Assembly (NCBI GenBank): GCA_017460665.1
Contig: JAFUAO010000010.1
Span: 186,001-250,000 of the forward strand
Length of the DNA: 64,000 nucleotides
From: Ruminococcus sp.
GTDB lineage: Bacteria; Bacillota; Clostridia; Oscillospirales; Ruminococcaceae
Reading direction: 5' to 3'
The position numbers and the translations under genes were made by a program. Below are positions 1 to 7,600 of this stretch, one piece after another. Every line of letters starts with the position of its first letter. Position 1 is the first letter of the stretch. The notes beneath the pieces were generated by a model, which was not told where the DNA came from, searched no databases, and was given only the letters and a program-made list of their open reading frames with translations.

Positions 1-795
1 CTGCGGATATATAATAGTTCTAGCACTTTGAAAGCCAATCAGATCTGTAAAGTCCGATTTATAAAACTTAATACGGTGCTGAATATCTGACAATACTTTT
101 TCAAGTTCATCATCAGTTGGATCTGAATGAACACGAATGCCTTGAATATCACCTATCAGATATAATAATTCACTGTTAAGGTAAGCATCATCAACATATA
201 TTGGCACTACTTTTCCACCATTAGCTATTGTATATTCGATTTCTGTGGAAACATAGGAGCTTTGCAGTGATTTATCTGTAATAATAAGTATTACAAAGCC
301 ACTATGAATAGAATCGTCAAGAGCTCTATGTAGCTGATCAGACCACAATTCTCCAGGCATTAAATCTTGATCAGTAAAAACCAGAAAATCGTGTTCTGTA
401 AGTTTATCCGATATCTTTTTCATTAAAGAATAATCTTTGCGAGAGTAAGATATAAATACTTGCAATTGCCTTTGTATGTGCTCAATTTGGCTATCAATAT
501 CTTTATGGAGATCAATTACAAATACTTTTTTATCGGGAAATTGTTGTATATAATCTAATTCTGAACGAACCCATACAGATTGTTGTGCGTTTGGACTATC
601 TACATAAATAAACCATTCACGCTCTTTTATTTCTCGCTTTATCAGATCTTCTATTTCATCTGCATCGTTTAAGCATTTTAGATAAAACAGGAGAGGCTCA
701 AATCCTTTTGACTCAAGTGCGTTTCTTATTTTCCTAACAAGATCAATATCAAGATGAGAATGAGAAATGAAGACCCAACCACCGCTTTTTTTCAT
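1..795 (-). CDS. Tandem TIR-domain protein, C-terminus outside window
   Basis: Reading from the ATG at 795 there is an open frame of 265 codons that runs off the window edge, so the gene is partial. Two TIR domains lie in tandem. TIR1 (about residues 6-100) starts WVFISHSH and carries an SVWVRSEL motif with a candidate catalytic Glu at 79. TIR2 (about 112-200) starts VFISYSRKD and has SSYVSTEI with Glu at 185. TIR domains of this bacterial type often hydrolyse NAD+ or make signalling nucleotides in anti-phage or effector systems; that activity is inferred here. The sequence after residue 230 is not recognised. AAAGGATG precedes the ATG as a ribosome site. The gene is more AT-rich than the chromosome and lies on the mobile element marked by the mob and int genes, so it is probably cargo. 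Tandem TIR is clear; function is unproven. Confidence 0.85.
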   Translation of the reverse strand, partial: MKKSGGWVFISHSHLDIDLVRKIRNALESKGFEPLLFYLKCLNDADEIEDLIKREIKEREWFIYVDSPNAQQSVWVRSELDYIQQFPDKKVFVIDLHKDIDSQIEHIQRQLQVFISYSRKDYSLMKKISDKLTEHDFLVFTDQDLMPGELWSDQLHRALDDSIHSGFVILIITDKSLQSSYVSTEIEYTIANGGKVVPIYVDDAYLNSELLYLIGDIQGIRVHSDPTDDELEKVLSDIQHRIKFYKSDFTDLIGFQSARTIIYPQ

Positions 796-830
796 AATTA
801 ACATCCTTTCTGTGAAGTTGTTACAAATTT

Positions 831-859
831 ATTATAGCACAATCGTAATTGTTTGTCAA
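831..859 (-). promoter_or_regulatory. Sigma-A promoter of the TIR gene
   Basis: On the minus strand a perfect TTGACA (859-854) and a perfect TATAAT (836-831) are separated by exactly 17 bp. The -10 lies about 35 bp upstream of the TIR start codon. Confidence 0.85.
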
Positions 860-866
860 ACAATTA
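846..866. promoter_or_regulatory. 21-bp perfect palindrome over the TIR -35 box (operator candidate)
   Basis: The arms TAATTGTTTG and CAAACAATTA are perfect reverse complements around one central base. The palindrome covers the whole -35 hexamer, the position of a classical repressor site. No repressor gene for it is visible in the window. Confidence 0.6.
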
Positions 867-918
867 TATGACCCAGAAAGATAATTCTTATGGATACAAG
901 TATATTTAGCATTACGGT

Positions 919-965
919 CGTGACGATGTTTGTGAGGTCTCAAAAAGACCGTCACCATCGTCACG
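919..965. repeat. Long hairpin in the leader of the mobilization region
   Basis: CGTGACGATG (919-928) pairs with CATCGTCACG (956-965). Inside it, GTGA pairs with TCAC and GGTCT (936-940) pairs with AGACC (946-950) around a CAAAA loop. No T-tract follows, so it is not an obvious terminator. Together with the inverted repeats at 1111-1187 it makes the 866-1357 intergenic stretch rich in secondary structure, as expected of an oriT region upstream of a relaxase. Confidence 0.5.
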
Positions 966-1110
966 GTGATGTCGATTTTGCTGAGATGATACTTCCTAAA
1001 ATATCTGAATCGGCAAATCCGAAAGTCACGATTTTTATAAAATTTACCCACATTTTCGGCTGCTCCGTCAGCCGTTCTCCCGTCAGGGATTACCCCGTAG
1101 GGCGGCATAT

Positions 1111-1187
1111 GTACTTGTGATGTGGGTTTTCCCCGGCGCAAGTACTATGGCGTTACAAGCGGCGCACTCGCCTCTTGTAATCGCCGC
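1111..1187. other. Candidate oriT-region inverted repeats upstream of the relaxase
   Basis: Two nested sets of inverted repeats are visible: GTACTTG (1111-1117) with CAAGTAC (1139-1145), and TTACAAG (1153-1159) with CTTGTAA (1174-1180), the latter flanked by GCGGCG/CGCCGC (1159-1164, 1182-1187). MobV relaxases usually nick in a hairpin-containing origin just upstream of their own gene, so oriT is the natural reading. The nick site was not identified. Confidence 0.4.
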
Positions 1188-1357
1188 TTTGCGGTTTTGG
1201 ATTGCCAATCTCCGTATCGTTGCAAACCAATTGCCCGGCAGGGCTTTGCGATAGCAATTCCTCGTCAGAGGTCATAGAAAGGAGTTGATGCCTATGTGGT
1301 AGAAATTGGATTGAGTAGAAAGAGAGAAGTAAATCCAATAAAAAAGAAAGGCGAACT

Positions 1358-2557
1358 ATGAAAGAAAAACGAATCTCATTCGGTCAGGGACACGGCTCTC
1401 TGACTCACAATAACAGGGAGTTCGTGGCGGCGAATGTTGACCCACTCCGCACTCCCGATAATATCACTTTCGTGTGTCAGCCGATCGGCGAAGCATACGA
1501 TCAGCTCTTTGCCGAGTCAACAGAAAGATACAATGCTCGGCAGACAAGGAATGACCGCAAGGTACACGGCAGTTACTATGAACACCTCTTTGGTGTCAAG
1601 CCTTGCAGCACCGTCCGTACCGCAGCCGATAAGCGTAAGAGCTTCTATGAAGATGTGGTGCAGATCGGTAAAATGGAAGATTCAGGTATTGGCACGGAGG
1701 ATTTTCAGCTTGTGGCTGAATGCCTAAAAGAGTATATGGAGAGCTGGTCTGCCCGAAATCCCAACTTCTACATTTTTAACGCTGTCCTGCATTTGGACGA
1801 GCAAACACCTCATCTGCACATTGATTACATTCCTGTCGGTCATTACAAGCGAGGGCAGGACGTGCAGAACGGTATCGCTCAGGCACTCAAAGAAATGGGT
1901 TACGGCGAGGGTAAAATGGCTATCGCCCGTTGGAGAGCTGCTGAGGTCGAGGTGCTGAATGCGATCTGCCGTGAACACGGTATTGAACCTCTGCCACCGG
2001 ATAAGTCCAGAGGTACGCTCGAAGTGGCTGAGTACAAGGAACAGCGGCACAAGGCTGACGAGTTGGCAGAGCAGAATGCTCAGGCTGATGCGGAGCTTGC
2101 CAAGAAGAAGGCGGCTATCAAGGCTGCTGGGAAGAAAACTGCCAAACTGACCGAGATCGACAGTATCGAAACAGGTAAGACTATGTTCGGCGGTAAGGTG
2201 ACTGTATCGTCAGAGGATTGGGAGAACGTGACCGCCCTCGCTAAGAAAGAGGTCGCATCTCAGAAGCAAACCAAGAAGCTCCGCAAAGAGCGTGATGAAG
2301 CTGTGCAGGAGCGTGACGAGCTGAAAGCAAAGCTGTCGGCGGTTTCCTCGGAGCTTACCGCCTACAAGAAAGCCGAGGAAGAAAAGGGACTGTTCAGCCG
2401 TGAGAAGCTGAAAAAGGAAGCAAAGCGTATCAGCCGAGAGGACGAACTGTCCCGTGAGTTGAAAAAGGCTAAGGCTTTTATTTCAGCCTGCGGACTGAGT
2501 TCCGACTATCAACAATTCAGATACAACAGCACCACAAGAAAGAATGTGCTGGAATAA
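1358..2557 (+). CDS. MobV-family relaxase (plasmid mobilization/recombination Mob/Pre)
   Basis: This 399-residue protein matches the Mob/Pre relaxase family, which nicks DNA at oriT and pilots the strand during mobilization by a helper conjugation system. The diagnostic segment is HLDEQTPHLHIDYIP near residue 148, holding the HxH metal-binding motif of HUH nucleases. The C-terminal half (about 225-380) is charged and Ala/Lys/Glu-rich with predicted coiled coil, as in the family. The ATG at 1358 follows AAAGAAAGGCG at good spacing. An excisionase-like gene and an integrase follow on the same strand, and no conjugation machinery is seen, so the unit looks like an integrative mobilizable element. 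Composition is lower in GC than the chromosome to the right. Confidence 0.88.
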   Translation: MKEKRISFGQGHGSLTHNNREFVAANVDPLRTPDNITFVCQPIGEAYDQLFAESTERYNARQTRNDRKVHGSYYEHLFGVKPCSTVRTAADKRKSFYEDVVQIGKMEDSGIGTEDFQLVAECLKEYMESWSARNPNFYIFNAVLHLDEQTPHLHIDYIPVGHYKRGQDVQNGIAQALKEMGYGEGKMAIARWRAAEVEVLNAICREHGIEPLPPDKSRGTLEVAEYKEQRHKADELAEQNAQADAELAKKKAAIKAAGKKTAKLTEIDSIETGKTMFGGKVTVSSEDWENVTALAKKEVASQKQTKKLRKERDEAVQERDELKAKLSAVSSELTAYKKAEEEKGLFSREKLKKEAKRISREDELSRELKKAKAFISACGLSSDYQQFRYNSTTRKNVLE

Positions 2558-2602
2558 ACAAGAAACAAAGCAGGGGGAGTACCTGCTATAAAGGAGACTA
2601 TT

Positions 2603-2893
2603 ATGACAACAAACAGAAAGAACGAGCTTATCGCTCAGCTCGTAAGTGTTTTGAGCGAACTGATCGAAACCGATGATTCCGACATTACCAACGATTCCCC
2701 CAGTGCCGTGGAAATGCTCACCATTAAGGAGTGTACCGAAGCAGTCAAGGGGCTGTCTGAACACACCGTCCGTAAGCTGATTACGCAGGGCAAGTTGCCG
2801 TATATGCGTACCGGTGAGGGCAAGAACGGCAAAATGCTCATCAACAAGGTGGATTTACTTAACTACTTCAACGGACAGGCAACAGACAGATAA
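2603..2893 (+). CDS. Excisionase-like helix-turn-helix DNA-binding protein
   Basis: The 96-residue protein ends in an HTH_17/MerR-like excisionase fold: TIKECTEAVKGLSEHTVRKL is the helix-turn-helix, followed by LPYMRTGEG and INKVDLLNYF, a typical beta-wing and C-terminal helix. Proteins of this type bend DNA at att sites and favour excision by a tyrosine recombinase, which is encoded next. About 35 N-terminal residues form an acidic helical extension not needed for the fold. AAAGGAG lies upstream of the ATG. The gene sits 45 bp after mob and is probably co-transcribed with it. Confidence 0.75.
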   Translation: MTTNRKNELIAQLVSVLSELIETDDSDITNDSPSAVEMLTIKECTEAVKGLSEHTVRKLITQGKLPYMRTGEGKNGKMLINKVDLLNYFNGQATDR

Positions 2894-2942
2894 GTCTGTA
2901 CGCTGAAAACGGCGATTTTACGCTTTTTAAGTGTCAACAGAC

Positions 2943-3029
2943 ACAAAATCCAAAAAAACCATAGATTTCTGAATTTAGCTATGGCGCACGAAATGCTGTG
3001 CCATAGCAAATTCAAATCTGGGATTTTGT
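2943..3029. repeat. 87-nt imperfect foldback between xis-like gene and integrase
   Basis: Successive blocks on the left arm, ACAAAATCC, AGATTT, TGAATTT and GCTATGGC, are met in reverse order on the right arm by GCCATAGC, AAATTCA, AAATCT and GGATTTTGT. The folded RNA would form one long interrupted stem. No strong T-tract follows. It could be an attenuator, an RNA-processing site or an integrase arm-binding region. Confidence 0.6.
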
Positions 3030-3048
3030 AAAATATTTAAAATAGGTA

Positions 3049-3077
3049 GTGACAAACAAAGCGAATCATGGTATAAT
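3049..3077 (+). promoter_or_regulatory. Promoter for leader peptide and integrase
   Basis: GTGACA (3049-3054) and TATAAT (3072-3077) are 17 bp apart, and TGG directly before the -10 makes it an extended -10 element. Integrase can thus be transcribed separately from mob and the xis-like gene. Confidence 0.65.
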
Positions 3078-3114
3078 AGATGTACGATATATTCGCTGTC
3101 GGAACGGAGGTTAT

Positions 3115-3162
3115 ATGTTTAAGACAGTGAACACCGTGACCGTAAAGGCGGTGGCGGTATGA
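3115..3162 (+). CDS. 15-codon leader peptide coupled to integrase
   Basis: ATG at 3115, preceded by GGAGG at 3106-3110, opens a frame encoding MFKTVNTVTVKAVAV. Its TGA (3160-3162) overlaps the integrase ATG (3159-3161) as ATGA. The integrase has only a modest ribosome site of its own (GGCGGTGGCGGT), so the peptide may serve to feed ribosomes to int by translational coupling. The peptide resembles nothing known to me; its value may lie only in being translated. Confidence 0.5.
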   Translation: MFKTVNTVTVKAVAV

Positions 3163-4352
3163 ATATACAGGAGCGCAGAAACAAGGACGGTAAGATCACA
3201 TCGTACCGTATCAGAGTGTTCGACCACAGGGATTCTCAGACAGGCAAGCAGATTTTCAGAACGTTGTCGGTCAAGTATAATCCCGAAAAGAGTGAAGCGT
3301 GGAATAAGAAAAACGCCGAAAAACAGGGCATTATCTTTGAGAAACAGATTGAGGAACAGACAATCACGGACTCCCACATCACTTTCGATAGTTACTGCGA
3401 ATATGCTATCAGGATAAAGGAGCAGGCTGGACTTTCCCCCTCGACCGTGTACACCTACAACGGTTATCGTCAGCGTGTTTCGCCGTATATCGGGCATATA
3501 CAGCTCAAAAAGCTTACCCCTGCGGCAATCAACAAGGCATATTCCGAAATGCTGAGTAACGGAGTATCTAAGGTGAGTGTGTATCAGTATCACCTGTTCA
3601 TTCACTCTATGCTTGCAATGGCTTTCAAGGAGAACATTATCCCTCGCAACTACGCAAGTGCAGCCACTCCGCCAAAGAAAGAGCAGAAAGAGGTCAACGC
3701 ACTTTCCGAGGACGAGATCAACGCATTTTTCAACGCTCTGTATGCTGACAAGAAGCACTATATGTATCAGGTATTGTTCAGCGTTATGCTTGCAACAGGC
3801 TGCCGTATCGGTGAGATTTGTGCCTTGACTTGGGATAACATCGACTTTGAGAACAACTGTATTCACATCTGCAAGCACTTTATCGTTGACAAGTCGGGTT
3901 CTCATATTCAGGACGGTTGCAAGACGAATGCGGGAGACCGCCTACTCACTATGGACAGCGGTATCATGGATATGCTCAAAGAGTATCGGGAGTATTACAG
4001 CAAGACCGCCGAGCGTTACGGCAGCAAGTGGCACTATGAGGAAAATGCTGTTTTCTTTTCTCAGAAGAAATACGGCACATTTCTGAATCCTGCAACAGCA
4101 AGAAGCTGGCTGAACAGCTTCACCCAAAAGAATGGTCTGCCGAAGATACACCCTCATATGTTCAGGCACACGGCTGTGAGCTTGCAGTTACAGGCAGGTA
4201 TCAGTATTACCGATGCCGCCAAAAGAGCAGGACACGCCCGTCCCGATGTGACTTTGAGGATTTACTCGCACACACTGAAAAAGAATGACTTGCATTGCTG
4301 TGAAGCAGTCACAAAGGCAATGCCAAAAATGCCGAAGCGTGAAACAAGTTAA
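3159..4352 (+). CDS. int: Tyrosine site-specific recombinase (integrase)
   Basis: The 397-residue protein has the three-part layout of Tn916-like integrases: an N-terminal arm-binding domain (about 1-60), a core-binding SAM-like domain (about 70-165) and the catalytic domain (about 175-385). Catalytic residues are recognisable: the first Arg in TGCRIGEI, the HMFRHTA box (HxxR), the His of GHARPDVT and the tyrosine nucleophile in LRIYSHT. The protein should integrate and excise the element that carries the TIR and mob genes. It is the last gene before composition shifts to the host chromosome, as expected for an integrase next to the element end. Start choice rests on the overlap with the leader peptide. 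Confidence 0.93.
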   Translation: MNIQERRNKDGKITSYRIRVFDHRDSQTGKQIFRTLSVKYNPEKSEAWNKKNAEKQGIIFEKQIEEQTITDSHITFDSYCEYAIRIKEQAGLSPSTVYTYNGYRQRVSPYIGHIQLKKLTPAAINKAYSEMLSNGVSKVSVYQYHLFIHSMLAMAFKENIIPRNYASAATPPKKEQKEVNALSEDEINAFFNALYADKKHYMYQVLFSVMLATGCRIGEICALTWDNIDFENNCIHICKHFIVDKSGSHIQDGCKTNAGDRLLTMDSGIMDMLKEYREYYSKTAERYGSKWHYEENAVFFSQKKYGTFLNPATARSWLNSFTQKNGLPKIHPHMFRHTAVSLQLQAGISITDAAKRAGHARPDVTLRIYSHTLKKNDLHCCEAVTKAMPKMPKRETS

Positions 4353-4475
4353 GAGAAGATAAACATTTTCTATCTTGCTGTGGCTTATCGTGGGGCAAAA
4401 GTTGAACTATTGTTGACCAAATTGGCTTTTTGACCGCTGAAACAGTGCGAAAATAGCGTAATTTCGTGGGGTGGG

Positions 4476-4504
4476 TTGCTTTTTCTGTGTTTATATGGTA
4501 TAAT
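4476..4504 (+). promoter_or_regulatory. Probable promoter of the uvrB-NADAR-uvrA operon
   Basis: TTGCTT (4476-4481), a 17-bp spacer and TATAAT (4499-4504) with TGG before the -10. The transcript would have a leader of about 180 nt before the first gene at 4690. A second extended -10 (TGGTATAAT, 4609-4617) lies closer to the gene but lacks a clear -35. Confidence 0.6.
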
Positions 4505-4527
4505 GTTCGTAAACGAACATTATGTTC
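4502..4527. promoter_or_regulatory. SOS-box-like palindromes at the uvr promoter
   Basis: AATGTTCGT-AA-ACGAACATT (4502-4521) is a perfect palindrome, and GAACAT-T-ATGTTC (4515-4527) is a second that overlaps it. Both begin at the -10 box. The Gram-positive LexA box is CGAAC-N4-GTTCG; here the GAAC/GTTC halves are 5 bp apart, or face the other way, so the match is not canonical. The location before uvr genes makes a LexA-like repressor the first candidate. Confidence 0.45.
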
Positions 4528-4689
4528 TATTTTAATGTCCTCGCAGATACGCTGATCTTCGATCTGCTCCCTGCGATCGGACAATTATACCATATCGCTT
4601 CGCTTATATGGTATAATGTTAAAGTGTCACCCATGCGGTGCGCTTTTACCAAAAGATCACGGCTTTTCGCCATTAAGGAGTTGTTTATA

Positions 4690-5064
4690 ATGAACGGAAG
4701 ACAGAGGATCATCATCTTTGCACAGGCTACTGACGAGGCACCTATCTCCTGCTACGCATACGGCCTTCCTACAGCCGAGGAGTGCCCCCTCAAGGACAAC
4801 GGCTACATGAACGGCAGGGACTTAGGATCATGGATCCTTGCCTCCTTCAAGGCCCTTCCCAGATCCTATGAGTACCCCAGAAAGTTCGTCATGTTCGGCA
4901 TTGTCGTAGGCGAGGCCGCTGCGATCAGCCACATCGCCTATATAAACCCTGCCGGGGACAAGTTCACCCTCAGCACCGTGGAGGAGGCCAACGCCGGCAG
5001 CAATGAAAAGACCCTCATGTTCGACATGGATAACGTCAAGCTCACAAAGCAGCTCAGCCTCTGA
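4690..5064 (+). CDS. Uncharacterised 124-residue protein, first gene of the uvr operon
   Basis: I do not recognise a family. The ATG at 4690 is chosen because AAGGAG lies 9 bp upstream; an upstream in-frame start at 4522 would run through the promoter region. The protein is soluble-looking, starts [18 protein letters not shown], and has no signal peptide, membrane segment or obvious metal motif. It ends 14 bp before uvrB, so the two are co-transcribed. Composition agrees with the chromosome, not with the mobile element. A link to DNA repair is suggested only by position. Confidence 0.8.
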   Translation: MNGRQRIIIFAQATDEAPISCYAYGLPTAEECPLKDNGYMNGRDLGSWILASFKALPRSYEYPRKFVMFGIVVGEAAAISHIAYINPAGDKFTLSTVEEANAGSNEKTLMFDMDNVKLTKQLSL

Positions 5065-5078
5065 TCGGAGGGGATCAC

Positions 5079-7040
5079 TTGGACCATTTCGTTCTTCATT
5101 CTGAATATGCCCCTGCCGGCGACCAGCCTCAGGCTATCCAGAAGCTGGCCGACGGCATACTCTCCGGCAAAAAGGAGCAGATCCTGCTGGGAGTGACGGG
5201 CTCCGGCAAGACCTTCACCATGGCCAACGTCATCGCTAAGGTCAACAAGCCCACCCTCGTCCTGGCCCACAACAAGATACTCGCCGCCCAGCTCTGCTCG
5301 GAATTCAAGGAGTTCTTCCCGGAGAACGCCGTGGAGTACTTCGTTTCATACTATGACTACTACCAGCCTGAGGCCTACGTCCCCAGCACTGACAGCTACA
5401 TCGAGAAGGACTCATCTATCAACGATGAGATCGACAAGCTGAGGCACTCCGCCACCACCGCCCTCGCCGAGCGAAGGGACGTGATCATCGTGGCCAGTGT
5501 CTCCTGCATATACTCCCTGGGAAGCCCCGAGGAGTACCGCTCGATGGTGGTGTCGATCCGTCAGGGCATGGAAAAGCCCCGTGAGGAGCTGATCTCTGAG
5601 CTGGTCAGGATCCGCTATGAGCGCAACGACATCGCCTTTGAGCGTAACCGCTTCCGTGTCCGTGGGGACGTGGTGGAGATCTTTCCGGCCATGTCCAGCG
5701 ATACCGCCGTCCGTGTGGAATACTTCGGCGACGAGGTGGACCGGATCTCTGAGATAAACGTGGTCACAGGCGAAGTGAAGGCCGTCGTGTCCCATGCGGC
5801 GATCTTCCCGGCTTCGCACTACGTCGTGGGGGACGACAAGCTGGAGTCCGCCCTTCAGGAGATCGACAGGGAGCTGGCCGAGCGGATCGACTACTTCACC
5901 GCAAACAACAAGCTGATCGAGGCTCAGCGGATCAAGGAGCGCACCCAGTATGACATGGAGATGATCCGTGAGGTGGGATACTGCTCCGGCGTAGAGAACT
6001 ACTCCCGTGTGCTGGCCGGAAGGCCCCCGGAAAGCACTCCTCAGACCCTCATGGACCACTTCCCCGAGGACTTCCTGCTGATCGTGGACGAGAGCCATGT
6101 GACCCTCCCACAGGTAAGGGCCATGTTCGCCGGGGATCGGGCCAGAAAGACCACCCTTATCGACTACGGCTTCCGCCTGCCCAGCGCTCTGGACAACCGG
6201 CCCCTGAACTTCGATGAGTTCAATGCCCATATCCACCAGGCGATCTACGTCAGTGCGACTCCCGGTCAGATTGAGCGTGAGAAGACCGATACCGTCGTCG
6301 AGCAGGTGATCCGTCCTACGGGCCTTGTAGACCCCGAGATCATCGTCAAGCCCACTCAGGGACAGGTGGACGACCTCCTCAGCGAGATCAATACCCGTGC
6401 CGCTAAGAACGAGCGTGTGCTGGTGACTACTCTTACGAAGAAAATGGCAGAGGACCTGACCTCCTACTACGAGCGCCTCGGAGTGAGGGTCAGATACCTA
6501 CACCATGACATAGACACTATCGAGCGCATGGAGATCATCCGTGACCTTAGGAGCGGAGAGTTCGATGTGCTGGTGGGGATAAACCTCCTCCGTGAGGGCC
6601 TTGATATACCGGAGGTCAGCCTTATCGCTATACTGGACGCCGACAAGGAGGGCTTCCTGAGGAGCGAGACCTCTCTGATACAGACCATTGGCCGAGCCGC
6701 ACGAAACGCCTCCGGTCAGGTCATCATGTACGCCGATACAGTTACCGGCTCCATGGAGCGTGCGATCACCGAGACCGAGCGCCGCCGGAGCTTGCAGCTG
6801 GCCTTCAACCGGGAGCACGGAATCGTTCCCAAGACTATCATCAAGGATATCCGTGACGTGCTGGAGATAACCTCAAAGGCCAAGGTGGAGGAGAAGGCAT
6901 CAAAGAAGAAGATGTCCGCAAAGGACAAGCAGGAGCTCATCGAGAAGCTGACTGCCGAGATGAAGAATTCGGCAAAGCTGCTGGAATTCGAGCACGCCGC
7001 ATACCTGCGTGACAAGATAAAGGAGCTTAAAGGAGAATGA
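5079..7040 (+). CDS. uvrB: Excinuclease ABC subunit B
   Basis: UvrB is the damage-verifying helicase-like subunit of nucleotide excision repair; it is loaded by UvrA and later binds UvrC. The 653-residue length is standard. Walker A is GVTGSGKT near residue 40, followed by the beta-hairpin region with [12 protein letters not shown] near 92, Walker B region LIVDESH near 335, helicase motifs GRAARN near 545, and a C-terminal UVR motif ([14 protein letters not shown]). The start is TTG at 5079, five bases after CGGAGGGG; UvrB proteins begin at about this point. Its last four bases overlap the NADAR gene. Confidence 0.97.
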   Translation: MDHFVLHSEYAPAGDQPQAIQKLADGILSGKKEQILLGVTGSGKTFTMANVIAKVNKPTLVLAHNKILAAQLCSEFKEFFPENAVEYFVSYYDYYQPEAYVPSTDSYIEKDSSINDEIDKLRHSATTALAERRDVIIVASVSCIYSLGSPEEYRSMVVSIRQGMEKPREELISELVRIRYERNDIAFERNRFRVRGDVVEIFPAMSSDTAVRVEYFGDEVDRISEINVVTGEVKAVVSHAAIFPASHYVVGDDKLESALQEIDRELAERIDYFTANNKLIEAQRIKERTQYDMEMIREVGYCSGVENYSRVLAGRPPESTPQTLMDHFPEDFLLIVDESHVTLPQVRAMFAGDRARKTTLIDYGFRLPSALDNRPLNFDEFNAHIHQAIYVSATPGQIEREKTDTVVEQVIRPTGLVDPEIIVKPTQGQVDDLLSEINTRAAKNERVLVTTLTKKMAEDLTSYYERLGVRVRYLHHDIDTIERMEIIRDLRSGEFDVLVGINLLREGLDIPEVSLIAILDADKEGFLRSETSLIQTIGRAARNASGQVIMYADTVTGSMERAITETERRRSLQLAFNREHGIVPKTIIKDIRDVLEITSKAKVEEKASKKKMSAKDKQELIEKLTAEMKNSAKLLEFEHAAYLRDKIKELKGE

Positions 7041-7600
7041 GATACGATATCCAGGCTATCCGCCTGAGACATGATCTGGGCGAGAAAATGAAGTTCATCT
7101 TTTTCTGGGGACACAAGCCCATGAGCGGCGGCTCGGTAGGAAAGACCTGCCTGAGCCAGTGGTATGACTGCCGCTTCACCGTGGACGGGACAGAGTTCCA
7201 CACCGCCGAGCAGTACATGATGGCTCAGAAGGCCCTGCTGTTCGGGGACAAAAAGATCTATGCGGAGATCATGGCTGCCTCAGACCCCGGCGCTTACAAG
7301 GATCTGGGAAGAAGGATCTCAGGCTTTGACGAGAAGGTGTGGGAGCAGCACCGCACCGAGATAGTCATTGCCGGGAACATGGCCAAGTTCGGCCAGAACG
7401 AAGAGCTCAGGGACTATCTTCTCGCCACTGAGAAAAGCGTGCTGGTGGAGGCCTCGCCCTACGACAGGATCTGGGGGATAGGCCTTTCCGCCGATACGGA
7501 GGGCATAGAGGACCCCTACATTTGGAAGGGCAGTGACCTGCTGGGCTTCTGCCTAATGGAAGTCAGGGACAGACTAAAGGAGGACCCGGATGCGAGATAA
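7037..7600 (+). CDS. NADAR-family protein within the uvrBA operon
   Basis: The 187-residue protein carries the NADAR/YbiA fold: FFWGHKP near residue 22, [26 protein letters not shown] and late RIWGIGL. Family members cleave N-glycosidic bonds; YbiA acts on riboflavin-pathway intermediates, and the NADAR domain of DarG1-type antitoxins removes ADP-ribose from guanine in DNA. The ATG at 7037 overlaps the uvrB stop (ATGA), but GGAG is unusually close to it; an internal ATG at 7088, just before the conserved core, is a possible alternative start. The 3' end overlaps uvrA by 11 bp. Such tight coupling on both sides suggests a job tied to excision repair, for example reversal of DNA ADP-ribosylation; this is inference. 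Confidence 0.9.
   Translation: MRYDIQAIRLRHDLGEKMKFIFFWGHKPMSGGSVGKTCLSQWYDCRFTVDGTEFHTAEQYMMAQKALLFGDKKIYAEIMAASDPGAYKDLGRRISGFDEKVWEQHRTEIVIAGNMAKFGQNEELRDYLLATEKSVLVEASPYDRIWGIGLSADTEGIEDPYIWKGSDLLGFCLMEVRDRLKEDPDAR

Larger units (their letters stand above)
4353..4689. other. Element/chromosome junction and leader of the uvr operon
   Basis: This 337-bp gap holds no convincing gene. It contains the right end of the mobile element (exact boundary not determined), a promoter with SOS-like palindromes (4476-4527), and a second promoter-like copy. TTATATGGTATAATGTT occurs twice in direct orientation (4491-4507 and 4604-4620). The second copy also forms a 12-bp inverted repeat with ATTATACCATAT (4584-4595). 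Confidence 0.5.

Noticed and set aside
1288-1302. Minigene ATG-CCT-ATG-TGG-TAG with a good ribosome site before the relaxase gene
   Set aside because: Too short to support as a gene by itself; kept only as part of the finding on the mobilization leader.
5412-6236. Long open frame antisense to uvrB, and similar ones opposite uvrA and the GH3 gene
   Set aside because: High-GC genes commonly leave the opposite strand open. These frames have no ribosome site, odd His/Val/Asp-rich composition and lie fully inside strongly supported genes.
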